Source: Planobacterium oryzisoli
GTDB lineage: Bacteria; Bacteroidota; Bacteroidia; Flavobacteriales; Weeksellaceae
Direction: 5' to 3'
Length of the DNA: 64,000 nucleotides
Assembly: GCF_015354315.1 (NCBI RefSeq)
Contig: NZ_JADKYY010000001.1
Span: 1 to 64,000 of the forward strand
The stretch's first letter is position 1. Each line of letters starts with the position of its first letter. A model generated the notes under the pieces. The model saw nothing but the letters and a program-made list of their open reading frames with translations. It ran no database searches and was not told where the DNA came from. Below, piece by piece: positions 26,243-34,617 of this stretch. The position numbers were made by a program, and so were the translations under genes.

Positions 26243-26815
26243 ATGGGAACTGCAGAGAAGATATATATCAAAAACATGGTGTGCAACCGGTGCATACTAG
26301 CTGTGGAACGGGAACTTGAGCTCATGGAGCTTTCCGATTTTAAGGTACTTTTAGGAGAAGTACATCTGCCCTCTGCACTTAGTAAATCGCAGCAAAGCCA
26401 CTTGCGGATGCGCCTGGAGAACCTTGGATTTGAAATCCTGGACGAGCGTAAGGCGCAACTCATAGAACAAATCAAGCAAACGGTACGCGCAATGGTATAC
26501 CGCGAGCCCGGGGCCCCAGCAGTCAATCTCTCTCAGCTCATTACCGAGAAGATACCCTACGACTATTCCTACCTTTCTTCGCTATTTTCCCATACCGAAG
26601 GTATTACAATAGAGAAGTACACTATTGGAGTGAAGATCGAGAGGGTGAAGGAACTTCTGGTGTACGGAGAGCTCTCCTTAAGCGAAATAGCCCTTACTAT
26701 GGACTATTCCAGTGTGGCCTACCTAAGCAATCAGTTCAAGAAAATTACCGGCCTTTCGCCCAGTCATTTCAAAGCCATTGGTAAGATTAAAAGAACGCCA
26801 TTGGATAAGATTTAA
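26243..26815 (+). CDS. AraC-type regulator with an N-terminal HMA-like metal-binding head
   Basis: A 190-residue protein. Residues 1-75 look like a heavy-metal-associated domain: KIYIKNMVCNRCILAVERELE with Cys14-x-x-Cys17. From about residue 95 an AraC/XylS two-helix-turn-helix DNA-binding domain follows: LSSLFSHTEGITIEKYTIG, VKELLVYGELSLSEIALTMDYSSVAYLSNQFKKITG. An HMA head fused directly to an AraC domain suggests copper or similar soft-metal sensing, and copA follows 103 bases downstream on the same strand. An AAGGAG sequence (26235-26240) precedes the ATG, unusual for this phylum but only 2 bases away. Probably the activator of copA. Confidence 0.88.
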   Translation: MGTAEKIYIKNMVCNRCILAVERELELMELSDFKVLLGEVHLPSALSKSQQSHLRMRLENLGFEILDERKAQLIEQIKQTVRAMVYREPGAPAVNLSQLITEKIPYDYSYLSSLFSHTEGITIEKYTIGVKIERVKELLVYGELSLSEIALTMDYSSVAYLSNQFKKITGLSPSHFKAIGKIKRTPLDKI

Positions 26816-26883
26816 AGGCAGTGGTCCAAAAACTTCGTAATTCAAATCCTAAGTATTACAACAGAGGCTTGTACATCTTATCG

Positions 26884-26908
26884 CATCTTTGTATCTACAA
26901 ATAGATAC
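26884..26908 (+). promoter_or_regulatory. copA promoter region with 7-base inverted repeat
   Basis: CATCTTTG at 26884-26891 is a one-mismatch -7 box. It is followed directly by GTATCTA (26891-26897), a 4-base spacer and TAGATAC (26902-26908), a perfect inverted repeat ending 10 bases before the copA ATG. It may be an operator or a leader hairpin; no T-run follows, so it is not a terminator. Confidence 0.5.
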
Positions 26909-26918
26909 TAAGTACACG

Positions 26919-29330
26919 ATGCAATCAAAATCCTATACTATACCGCTCCAAGGCGTGGACAGTGCCCACTGTGCACAAATTATCGAGCGCGCACTATGCA
27001 AGCTTCAGGGCGTGGAATCGGCCACAGTGGAAGTAAACAACAACCGGGCAGTAGTTCTGGCCACAGGACCCAAGTCGCTCGATGCGGTTATTAAGACGGT
27101 ACGAAGCCTAGGGTATGAGGTGCCTACCGCACAGATCGCGTATCCTGTCTTGGGCATGACCTGCGCTTCGTGCGCCACAAGTGCCCAAAAGGTGGTTTCC
27201 CGCCAGCCGGGAGTCATTGAGGCTTCGGTAAACTATGGAAACGGTATGCTTTCCGCACAGTATATGGTGGGAGAGACCAGTTCTAATGAGCTGAAGGCGG
27301 CCCTGGTGAAAGCCGGTTACGATCTGCTCCTGGAAGAAGCCGACCAAAGGGCCGTTTCCCTGGAAACCATTCAAAAGGAAAAAGTACGCGAGCTTCGCCG
27401 TGCCACCTACTATTCCCTGGCCCTAGCACTGCCTGTAGTGGTTATTGGAATGTTCTTTATGAATATGCCTTATGCCAATACCATCATGCTGCTCTTCTCC
27501 ACCCCGGTAGTGCTTTATTTCGGACGGGGATTTTTTCAAAACGCGTGGAAACAGGCGCGCCACGGGACTGCAAACATGGACACCCTGGTAGCGCTCAGTA
27601 CAGGTATTGCCTATCTGTTCTCGCTGGTGAACATGCTGTTTGCTAAGCAACTAATGCAGATGGGCATTCATCCCCATGTGTATTTCGAGGCCGCTGCAGT
27701 AATTATAGCCTTTATCCTTCTTGGTAAATTACTCGAAGAGCGGGCCAAGGGCCAGACCTCCGAGGCTATTAAAAAACTTATGGACCTCCAACCACAGCAG
27801 GTACGGCTGGTGCGCGGGGACGGCACCTTTCATACCGCACCTTTGCAGCAGGTGGGCACAGGAGAGAGAATTGCAGTGTTGCCTGGAGAGAAAATCCCGC
27901 TGGACGGAGAGGTGGTAGCAGGGGAATCCTATGTAGATGAGAGCATGCTCACGGGGGAGAGCATAGCGGCCGTAAAAAAAATGGGCACCGCTGTATTTGC
28001 AGGTACCATCAACCAGAAAGGCAGTCTGGAGATTGTAACCACAAAAGTAGGTAAGGATACGCTGCTTTCCAAGATCATCTCCGCGGTTCAAAGTGCGCAA
28101 GGAAGTAAAGCGCCCGTACAGAAGATTGTGGACCGTATTGCCGCAGTATTTGTTCCCGTAGTTGTCTTACTCTCTGTCCTGACCTTTGTGCTCTGGTCTT
28201 TTTCTGGCGTAGAAAATGCCATGGTTCAGGGACTGATTGCAGCAATCACGGTACTGGTTATCGCATGTCCTTGCGCGCTTGGACTCGCTACCCCTACGGC
28301 AATAATGGTAGGTATGGGCAAAGGAGCGCAGGAGGGAATTTTAATCAAAGATGCACAGAGCCTCGAGCTTTCAAAAAAGATAACGGCTGTGGTACTGGAC
28401 AAGACAGGAACGATCACCAAGGGGGCACCGTCGGTAAAGAAGACCTACGCAGCAGAAACTTCTGTACAGTGGCAGAGCATTCTCTTTTCCCTAGAGCACC
28501 AAAGTGAACATCCTCTGGCGCAGGCCATTGTTGGTTTCTTTAACAAGGTTTCTTTGCTTCCCGTAACGGATTTTAAAAGTATTACGGGTCGAGGTATTTC
28601 CGGAACGATTAATGGCGAGCAGTATTTTGTTGGTAACAGGGACCTTATGGTAGAACAGCAGCTCACCATCGGGGAGGAGTTCGAGCAAAAAGCAGAGGAT
28701 TGGAGTAAGCACGCCGTCACTGTAGTGTACTTGGCCTCTGCTACCGCAGTGGTGGCCATTGTGGGAATTGCGGACCAGATCAAAGCCACTTCCAAAAGCG
28801 CCGTGGCTGATCTACGCAGTATGGGCATTGAGATCCATATGCTCACGGGAGATAATGCGTGGGTGGCCCACAGTGTGGCAGATGAGGTGGGGATTAAACA
28901 TATCAAGGCCGGAGTTCTTCCAGAAGAAAAGGCCAATTATGTCAAGAATCTCCAGAAAGAGGGCCATACGGTGGCCATGGTAGGGGACGGCATTAACGAC
29001 AGTACGGCACTTGCCACAGCCGACGTGAGTATTGCCATGGGGCAAGGAAGTGACATTGCGATGGATGTGGCCATGGTTACGCTGCTAACATCAGACTTAT
29101 CCAAGGTACCTGAGGCTATTCGTCTTTCCCGAAGTACGGTGGCTACCATTCGTCAAAATCTGTTTTGGGCTTTTGTATACAACGTGATTGGAATACCAAT
29201 TGCAGCAGGTATACTGTATCCGGTGAATGGATTCCTGCTTAATCCGATGCTGGCCGGAGCGGCCATGGCCCTCTCCAGTGTAAGTGTGGTAAGTAATTCG
29301 CTGCGTCTTAAGCTAAAGAGCATCCGCTAG
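26919..29330 (+). CDS. copA: Copper-transporting P-type ATPase (P1B)
   Basis: An 803-residue ATPase exporting Cu(I). Two N-terminal HMA domains: the second keeps GMTCASC (Cys82, Cys85), but the first reads GVDSAHC, losing the first Cys. Then six to eight membrane helices with the ion-site Cys-Pro-Cys at 450-452 (IACPCALGLATPTA), phosphorylation site Asp494 (VLDKTGTITKG), HP motif (SEHPLAQA), GDGINDSTALATADV, and late-helix signatures VYN and ALSSVSVVSNS, which define the Cu+ subclass. The start is ATG 26919; a TTG frame from 26889 would begin within the promoter box. Preceded by the HMA-AraC regulator and followed by a small HMA chaperone. Confidence 0.95.
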   Translation: MQSKSYTIPLQGVDSAHCAQIIERALCKLQGVESATVEVNNNRAVVLATGPKSLDAVIKTVRSLGYEVPTAQIAYPVLGMTCASCATSAQKVVSRQPGVIEASVNYGNGMLSAQYMVGETSSNELKAALVKAGYDLLLEEADQRAVSLETIQKEKVRELRRATYYSLALALPVVVIGMFFMNMPYANTIMLLFSTPVVLYFGRGFFQNAWKQARHGTANMDTLVALSTGIAYLFSLVNMLFAKQLMQMGIHPHVYFEAAAVIIAFILLGKLLEERAKGQTSEAIKKLMDLQPQQVRLVRGDGTFHTAPLQQVGTGERIAVLPGEKIPLDGEVVAGESYVDESMLTGESIAAVKKMGTAVFAGTINQKGSLEIVTTKVGKDTLLSKIISAVQSAQGSKAPVQKIVDRIAAVFVPVVVLLSVLTFVLWSFSGVENAMVQGLIAAITVLVIACPCALGLATPTAIMVGMGKGAQEGILIKDAQSLELSKKITAVVLDKTGTITKGAPSVKKTYAAETSVQWQSILFSLEHQSEHPLAQAIVGFFNKVSLLPVTDFKSITGRGISGTINGEQYFVGNRDLMVEQQLTIGEEFEQKAEDWSKHAVTVVYLASATAVVAIVGIADQIKATSKSAVADLRSMGIEIHMLTGDNAWVAHSVADEVGIKHIKAGVLPEEKANYVKNLQKEGHTVAMVGDGINDSTALATADVSIAMGQGSDIAMDVAMVTLLTSDLSKVPEAIRLSRSTVATIRQNLFWAFVYNVIGIPIAAGILYPVNGFLLNPMLAGAAMALSSVSVVSNSLRLKLKSIR

Positions 29331-29408
29331 GATACTAAAGACACAGAAAAAAAATAGAAATTCATAGTAAATTAACTAGCTAAACCAAACAACTAAACAA
29401 ACTTGATT

Positions 29409-29624
29409 ATGGAACAAGACACACTGAAATTCAAAACCGATTTAAACTGCGGTAACTGCGTAAGCAAAGTACAGAAAGAACTCGATACCTTACTTGGAGA
29501 AGGTAACTGGAAAGTAGATACCGCGCACGAGGACAAAATCTTAACCACCACTTCCACGCAAATTGACTCAGAACAGATCATTGAGGCAGTCGAGAGCTAC
29601 GGCTTTGAAGCGGAGAGGATCTAA
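29409..29624 (+). CDS. Small HMA-domain metallochaperone (CopZ-like)
   Basis: A 71-residue protein starting MEQDTLKFKTDLNCGNCVSK with the metal-binding Cys14-x-x-Cys17, then the beta-alpha-beta pattern of a single heavy-metal-associated domain (KVDTAHEDKILTT; IIEAVESYGFEAE). The usual Met before CxxC is Leu-Asn here. It lies 78 bases after copA and probably delivers copper to it. The start is ATG 29409; the frame extends to a TTG two codons earlier. It converges on the TIGR01777 gene with 3 bases between stops. Confidence 0.9.
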   Translation: MEQDTLKFKTDLNCGNCVSKVQKELDTLLGEGNWKVDTAHEDKILTTTSTQIDSEQIIEAVESYGFEAERI

Positions 29625-29627
29625 TAC

Positions 29628-30524
29628 CTAATACAGAAGTTTACGAAGGGCGGGTTCCAGTTTTGGATAAAGCAGGGGAATTCCCGCCTTTTCCATTTTT
29701 TGATTCGAGACCCGGCTGCCTTCCAAAAGTATGCTGCTCATTTCTCCGAGTACGCCGCGCAAGACTACTGAAGGTACGGCCAACGGGATAAATAACTTCC
29801 CATTAACTTGGGCAAGAGTCTTCATAAATTCACGATTGGTAGGAATTTCGCTTGCAACTGCGTTGAGTGCACCCTCTATCTGCGGATTTTCGAGACTGTG
29901 GAGGTATACCGAAACCAAATCTTCTATATGGATCCATGGAAAGTACTGCCTGCCGCTACCGACTGGAGAGGAGAGGTGAAAGTCTGAGAGCAATTTTAAC
30001 GGTTTGAAACTACCCCCGTCCTTACTAAGTACCGGGGCCGTTCGAATTTTTACTACTCGCTCGCTATGGGGAGAAAAACTATCGGCCGCTGCTTCCCACT
30101 TTTCACATACTAGGGAAAGAAAATCCTTGGAAACGGCAGGGTCCTGCTCGGTGAATATCTTGGTAGTGGTTACAGTACCGTAGTAGTTAGTACCTGAGGC
30201 ACTTATAAAAGCTTTTAACTTCTGTCCGGTTTTTTCAAGCTGCTCCCGCAGGAACTGGGCCGAATCTACCCTTGAGGAGAGAATTTCCTCCTTGTATTTC
30301 TCGGTCCAACGTTTTGCTATACTAGCGCCTGCTAAGTGCACTATACAGTCCACTCCGTTAAGGGCACCCGGATCTATTTGCTTTTTTTGATAGTTCCATA
30401 AGAATGTGCCGGGATCGTCCGATTTTGCACGTACCAATATCCGGACTTCATGTCCGCGCTGCTTAAGTTTTTTAACCAGTGCCGTTCCGACAAGACCGGT
30501 CCCGCCGGTTAATAGTACCACCAT
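29628..30524 (-). CDS. TIGR01777 family NAD(P)-binding epimerase-like protein
   Basis: A 298-residue SDR-superfamily protein (YfcH-like). The N-terminus VLLTGGTGLVGTALVKKLKQRGHEV is an extended-SDR Rossmann motif (GxxGxxG), followed by IVHLAGASIAKRWTEKYK and SSRVDSA, SASGTNYYG and the C-terminal DUF1731-type LLEGSRVSNQKMEKAGIPLLYP. These identify the TIGR01777 family; substrate unknown. It follows the DUF493 gene by 9 bases, likely one transcript. Confidence 0.92.
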   Translation of the reverse strand: MVVLLTGGTGLVGTALVKKLKQRGHEVRILVRAKSDDPGTFLWNYQKKQIDPGALNGVDCIVHLAGASIAKRWTEKYKEEILSSRVDSAQFLREQLEKTGQKLKAFISASGTNYYGTVTTTKIFTEQDPAVSKDFLSLVCEKWEAAADSFSPHSERVVKIRTAPVLSKDGGSFKPLKLLSDFHLSSPVGSGRQYFPWIHIEDLVSVYLHSLENPQIEGALNAVASEIPTNREFMKTLAQVNGKLFIPLAVPSVVLRGVLGEMSSILLEGSRVSNQKMEKAGIPLLYPKLEPALRKLLY

Positions 30525-30533
30525 AACTTTACT

Positions 30534-30845
30534 TTAAAGCATAATCACTCCTTCGATTTCAGAGACCTTCTTATAGAGCTCCACCACATGGTTGGCATCG
30601 AGTACAAACGCAGTGATACTGGCCGAAAGGTATTTGGCATTTTTACTCTCCCGGGTGGAGATCGTGTATTTCACCTTATCGAAAGCTTGGTAGAGCTCAA
30701 TGAGTTTGGTGTGCTCGTTAGGAAATATGAATTTATAATGGTAGTCTTCAGGAAAATTGTGGTTCTCCTCCAATTTCTCTTTCAGTGAGCGGTAAAATTC
30801 CTCGGGATCCTGCCCCGAAGTATCCGCATTTAGTAGTTTACTCAT
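30534..30845 (-). CDS. DUF493 family protein (YbeD-like)
   Basis: A 103-residue protein with the ferredoxin-like DUF493 pattern: EFYRSLKEKLEENHNFPEDYHYKFIFPNEHTKLIELY, STRESKNAKYLSASITAFVLDANHVVELYKKVSEIEGVIML. These are small regulatory-ACT-like cytoplasmic proteins of unknown role. First gene of a two-gene unit with the TIGR01777 gene; preceded by a consensus -7 box. Confidence 0.9.
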   Translation of the reverse strand: MSKLLNADTSGQDPEEFYRSLKEKLEENHNFPEDYHYKFIFPNEHTKLIELYQAFDKVKYTISTRESKNAKYLSASITAFVLDANHVVELYKKVSEIEGVIML

Positions 30846-30886
30846 AATACAATTTAAGGATCCTTATTCTAACCGGAATGGATCAC

Positions 30887-30894
30887 CAAAGTTA
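30887..30894 (-). promoter_or_regulatory. -7 box (TAACTTTG) for the DUF493 gene
   Basis: Top strand CAAAGTTA; exact TAnnTTTG on the gene strand, 41 bases before the ATG at 30845. Confidence 0.6.
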
Positions 30895-30911
30895 GAGATA
30901 ATTTTTATTCC

Positions 30912-31586
30912 CTACTGCTTTTGAATAGCATCCAGAAGTTGGATGGAGTTTTGCTGTTCGTGCTGCTCCACAAGCTTGAAGAGTCCGTTGACTAGCTGCT
31001 CACTGGCAAGTCTACTTAAAGGTGAGGTAGCACTCATTGCGGAATTCGAACCCAAAATGGATCCCAGTATCTGGTTGCCTTGCAGAGCCATATTGATGGA
31101 ACTAACGATTCCAAATTCATTGAGCTTCTGATCCACTTTAGGTTGGATTGCCAGCATGAGCTGCTCGGCGGTTTTCTCCTTAAGTAGCATCGTGGCAGCA
31201 CCTTTTCCGCCATTAGCAACCCTTTGTACATCTTCGGCAGTAAGGCTGTTTACTGCATTAACCAAAATAGGTTCGGCGATATTTACAGTATAGGCAGCCG
31301 CCTCAGCTATGTACTCCCTTTCTTTCTGCACCAGGGAGGGTGCGATTTTTTCCAGTACCGAGTTGATTTGCCTTAGCTCGCTGGGCAGTGCCTGATCGAT
31401 TAGATTGTTTTGTAAAAATGCATTCTTGTCAGCGAATATTCCTAATCCCTTAGTAATTCCCCCCAATAGAATTTGCTTTAAAATGGATAGCCCTATGCTA
31501 GAAGTAGCCAGTGCAAGGCAGGACTGTGTGGTGGTGGCTAAGGTCGCTACCCCCACAGTGGCAATCATTACGGTCTTGATTTTCAT
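30912..31586 (-). CDS. DUF4197 family lipoprotein
   Basis: A 224-residue protein with an N-terminal lipoprotein signal (MKIKTVMIATVGVATLATTT, Cys23 in TQSC). The body is alpha-helical: LGIFADKNAFLQNNLIDQALPSELRQINSVLEKI, ILVNAVNSLTAEDVQRVANGGKGAATMLLKEKT, then a Gln-rich tail. This matches DUF4197. No acidic residues follow the lipid Cys, so it is likely periplasm-facing. The start is ATG 31586 rather than a longer frame, which lacks signal-peptide character. Function unknown. Confidence 0.88.
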   Translation of the reverse strand: MKIKTVMIATVGVATLATTTQSCLALATSSIGLSILKQILLGGITKGLGIFADKNAFLQNNLIDQALPSELRQINSVLEKIAPSLVQKEREYIAEAAAYTVNIAEPILVNAVNSLTAEDVQRVANGGKGAATMLLKEKTAEQLMLAIQPKVDQKLNEFGIVSSINMALQGNQILGSILGSNSAMSATSPLSRLASEQLVNGLFKLVEQHEQQNSIQLLDAIQKQ

Positions 31587-31650
31587 TTTGTGTCTTTTTA
31601 GAGTGTTGGATAAGAGGACTTTCAAATATTACGCCAAGATGAATATTGCG

Positions 31651-31658
31651 CAAAAGTA
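31651..31658 (-). promoter_or_regulatory. -7 box (TACTTTTG) for the DUF4197 gene
   Basis: Top strand CAAAAGTA; matches TAnnTTTG on the gene strand, 64 bases before the ATG. Confidence 0.5.
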
Positions 31659-31717
31659 GTTAGATGTTATGCTGTAAATAAATCCTTTACTAATGAGGAT
31701 TTTTGTAAATTAATTTC

Positions 31718-31725
31718 TAAATTTG
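31718..31725 (+). promoter_or_regulatory. -7 box (TAAATTTG) for the glucan utilization operon
   Basis: Exact TAnnTTTG match 62 bases before the SusC-like ATG, leaving a leader of about 55 bases. No sigma/anti-sigma or hybrid two-component gene is in the window to explain control. Confidence 0.6.
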
Positions 31726-31787
31726 AGATAATATTTCTGGTGTTCAGAAATCAAAGGCCATGAAAAATTAATTCAAATGCTAACTAT

Positions 31788-34607
31788 ATGAAAAACAGTA
31801 ATCTTAAGTTTCCTTGCCTGATTGCCGCTTTCTACTTTGGAGTAAGTGTACAGGCACAGACGACTCAGGACACGGTACGCGAACAGCGTATCGATGAGGT
31901 GGTTGTGATCGGTTACGGTACTGCCAAGAAAAGGGACCTAGCAGGTTCGATTGTCAAAGTGGACGGTCAGCTTGTAGCGGACAAACCCTCTTCCAATCCG
32001 GTGAATGCGCTGCAGGGTAAAGTTGCGGGGGTCTCCATTGTGAACTCCGGGCAGCCAGGCTCCCAGGCCGACGTGAGGATCCGTGGTACGGTGACGATCA
32101 ACCAGACCCAGCCGCAATACATTGTGGACGGGGTTTTTGTAGACAACATTGACTTTGTTAATCCCAACGACATTGAGTCGATGGAGATTCTTAAGGATCC
32201 TTCGTCTTTAGCTATCTTCGGAAGCCGCGGTGCGAATGGTGCCATTATCATTACGACCAAAAGAGGGCGTAGCGGACGTACTAATGTAAATCTTTACTCC
32301 TCGGTAGGAGTGAAATCATTTGACGGCCGGCCGGACGTAACCAATGGGGACCAGTACCGCATGCTCTACAACGAAGACATGGTAAACCAAGGTCTTTCAC
32401 CGTACGATGGCTTTAATATGTTCAACGCCAATACCAATTGGGTGGACCTTATCACCAATAAAGGAGCGATGGTAGCCAACCACGGGGTGTCTATTTCTAA
32501 CGGTAACGATAAAAACAGGGTAAGCTTCTCTTTTGGATACCAAACAGAAGAAGGTTCCATTAAGTACGAGGACTACTCCCGTATGACCCTCAAGTTCAAC
32601 GACGATCTTAAGATTACCGATAATATCCGTGCAGGGGTAGGGTTTACGGGTTCATTTTCAAAGCTTCCACAAACCCGTTCCTTTGGTTCAGCTCTAAATG
32701 CTACGCCAGTAGTTGAGCCGATCAATACCATGGCTGGAGATTACTACGGTATGTATAATTCGCTTCCGCAGGAATTAGGTGCGGCGCAAATCGCCAACCC
32801 TCTGGCTTTCATAGAAGGACAAAAACATACCCAGAAGGACAAGGAGATGCAGTTCAATCCAAACTTATACTTTGAATTTGACTTCCTGGAAAATTTCACT
32901 TTCCGCTCCAGTTTCTATGGTCAGTTCCGTCAGAGAAACGGAAGAGGGTACGATCCTATATTTGACCTCTATGTGCCGGAAACCAATTCCACGACTCCAT
33001 TTATAAGTAGAATCCTTACGGGGGTGCGTCAGCACGAAAACCGTACGCAGTCCTTCCAACAGGACCACTTACTTACCTATAGAAATCGTTTCGGAAAACA
33101 CGATCTGACCGCCATGGCTGGTTTCACCAGTATGTACGACGACTATTATGCACTAAGTGCTTCAGCGCGCGGAAGTCTCTCCTCACCGCTAGGTCAGATT
33201 CCGTACGATCCAAGGTTCTGGTACATCAGTTCGGATTATGTGGATTCCACAACCAAGGAGGTGAAGAGCGAGCAGAACAAAGCGACGCAAACTGCCGTCC
33301 TGGGTCGAATACTTTATAACTACGACAATAAATACATCCTTAACGGCTCTATTCGTAACGATGCGTCCTCGCGACTTTCTCCAAGCAACAGAAACCAGAT
33401 GTTCTGGTCATTAGGTGCTGCGTGGGAAGTAACAAGAGAGAGTTTCATGGACAATCAAACCGTATTCGATCTTTTAAAACTTAAGGGATCTATAGGAACA
33501 CTGGGTAATCAGTTCGTTCCTGAAAACTATCTGTACTATCCAACATACCAAGAAGGAGGTACCGGTGTGTTCAACGGGTTTTTATATCCTGCATTTATAA
33601 AAGCGTTTGAGGAAAATGAAAATCTCAAGTGGGAAGAAATTGAATCCTACGAAGTGGGCCTAGAGTCTATGATGGTGGGCCGTAAGCTGTCTTTCGATGC
33701 CACGTACTACAACAAGCAGACCAACGATCTTCTCACCTACGTACAAGGAACTACCAGTTTCTTTACCAATGCGGGTTCTATCCAATCCAATGGTTTTGAA
33801 TTCACCGCCGGATGGAAAGACAGAATCTCGGACAATTTTAATTATTATTTAAATGCCAACCTTACCACGACCAACACGGAAGTGTTAAGCGTGTTTGAAG
33901 ACGGGTACGAAGTGTTCTCCGGTCCTGCCATATTTAGAAAGGGAGCTCCTGTAGGAGCGTTCTACGGCTATGTGGTGGACGGGGTATACCAGTCCTATGC
34001 CGACATTCTCGCCTCTCCACCCACTACCATCGGTGACGTAGGCCCAGGTGATTTGAAATACCGCGATATCAACGGGGACGGCTCCATTACTCCGGACGAC
34101 CGTACCATTATTGGAGACCCAACTCCTGATTTTACCTACGGTTTCAGTGTAGGAGGAGACTACAAAGGGTTCTACATGAATGCTGATTTCTTTGGTGTGT
34201 ACGGAAACGAAGTGTTCCGGACATGGGGGAACGGGAATTCATTTGCACCGTTTAACTACCGTACCGAACGTTTGGACCGCTGGACAGGACCTGGTACTTC
34301 CAACTGGGAGCCTAGAAGCTACAGTAAATCTGCGTACAACCGTGAGAACTCCACCTATATGATTGAGGACGGTAGCTTCTTTAGAATCCGAAATGTACAG
34401 TTAGGATATAATTTTAACAGAGATTTAATCGAAGGTCTTAACATTCAGGCCCTTAAAGTGTATTTTAATGTTCAGAATCTAAAAACGTGGGATCATGTGA
34501 ACGGATTTACTCCGGAATCAGGAGGTTCGGCCCTTCAGTTCGGAGTGAACGGCAGCGGCTATCCAAACCCTAGGGTGACCAGTTTTGGTGTGAATGTAAC
34601 TTTCTAA
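31788..34607 (+). CDS. SusC/RagA family TonB-linked outer-membrane transporter
   Basis: A 939-residue outer-membrane importer. Signal peptide to about residue 24 (FYFGVSVQAQ), then a TonB-box-like RIDEVVVIGYGTAKKRD at 35-50 and the plug domain (LQGKVAGVSIVNSGQPGSQADVRIRG; YIVDGVF; SMEILKDPSSLAIFGSRGANGAI), followed by a long barrel with RSYSKSAYNRENSTYMIEDGSFFRIRNVQLGYNF and a terminal NVTF. The carboxypeptidase-like domain that precedes the plug in most SusC proteins is absent. It is the first gene of the putative glucan locus; SusD follows after 10 bases. Confidence 0.96.
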   Translation: MKNSNLKFPCLIAAFYFGVSVQAQTTQDTVREQRIDEVVVIGYGTAKKRDLAGSIVKVDGQLVADKPSSNPVNALQGKVAGVSIVNSGQPGSQADVRIRGTVTINQTQPQYIVDGVFVDNIDFVNPNDIESMEILKDPSSLAIFGSRGANGAIIITTKRGRSGRTNVNLYSSVGVKSFDGRPDVTNGDQYRMLYNEDMVNQGLSPYDGFNMFNANTNWVDLITNKGAMVANHGVSISNGNDKNRVSFSFGYQTEEGSIKYEDYSRMTLKFNDDLKITDNIRAGVGFTGSFSKLPQTRSFGSALNATPVVEPINTMAGDYYGMYNSLPQELGAAQIANPLAFIEGQKHTQKDKEMQFNPNLYFEFDFLENFTFRSSFYGQFRQRNGRGYDPIFDLYVPETNSTTPFISRILTGVRQHENRTQSFQQDHLLTYRNRFGKHDLTAMAGFTSMYDDYYALSASARGSLSSPLGQIPYDPRFWYISSDYVDSTTKEVKSEQNKATQTAVLGRILYNYDNKYILNGSIRNDASSRLSPSNRNQMFWSLGAAWEVTRESFMDNQTVFDLLKLKGSIGTLGNQFVPENYLYYPTYQEGGTGVFNGFLYPAFIKAFEENENLKWEEIESYEVGLESMMVGRKLSFDATYYNKQTNDLLTYVQGTTSFFTNAGSIQSNGFEFTAGWKDRISDNFNYYLNANLTTTNTEVLSVFEDGYEVFSGPAIFRKGAPVGAFYGYVVDGVYQSYADILASPPTTIGDVGPGDLKYRDINGDGSITPDDRTIIGDPTPDFTYGFSVGGDYKGFYMNADFFGVYGNEVFRTWGNGNSFAPFNYRTERLDRWTGPGTSNWEPRSYSKSAYNRENSTYMIEDGSFFRIRNVQLGYNFNRDLIEGLNIQALKVYFNVQNLKTWDHVNGFTPESGGSALQFGVNGSGYPNPRVTSFGVNVTF

Positions 34608-34617
34608 AAACAACATT

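Noticed and set aside
26889-26918. Longer N-terminus for copA starting at TTG
   Set aside because: The TTG is part of the -7 box and the following codons form the inverted repeat; ATG 26919 matches the start of the first HMA domain.
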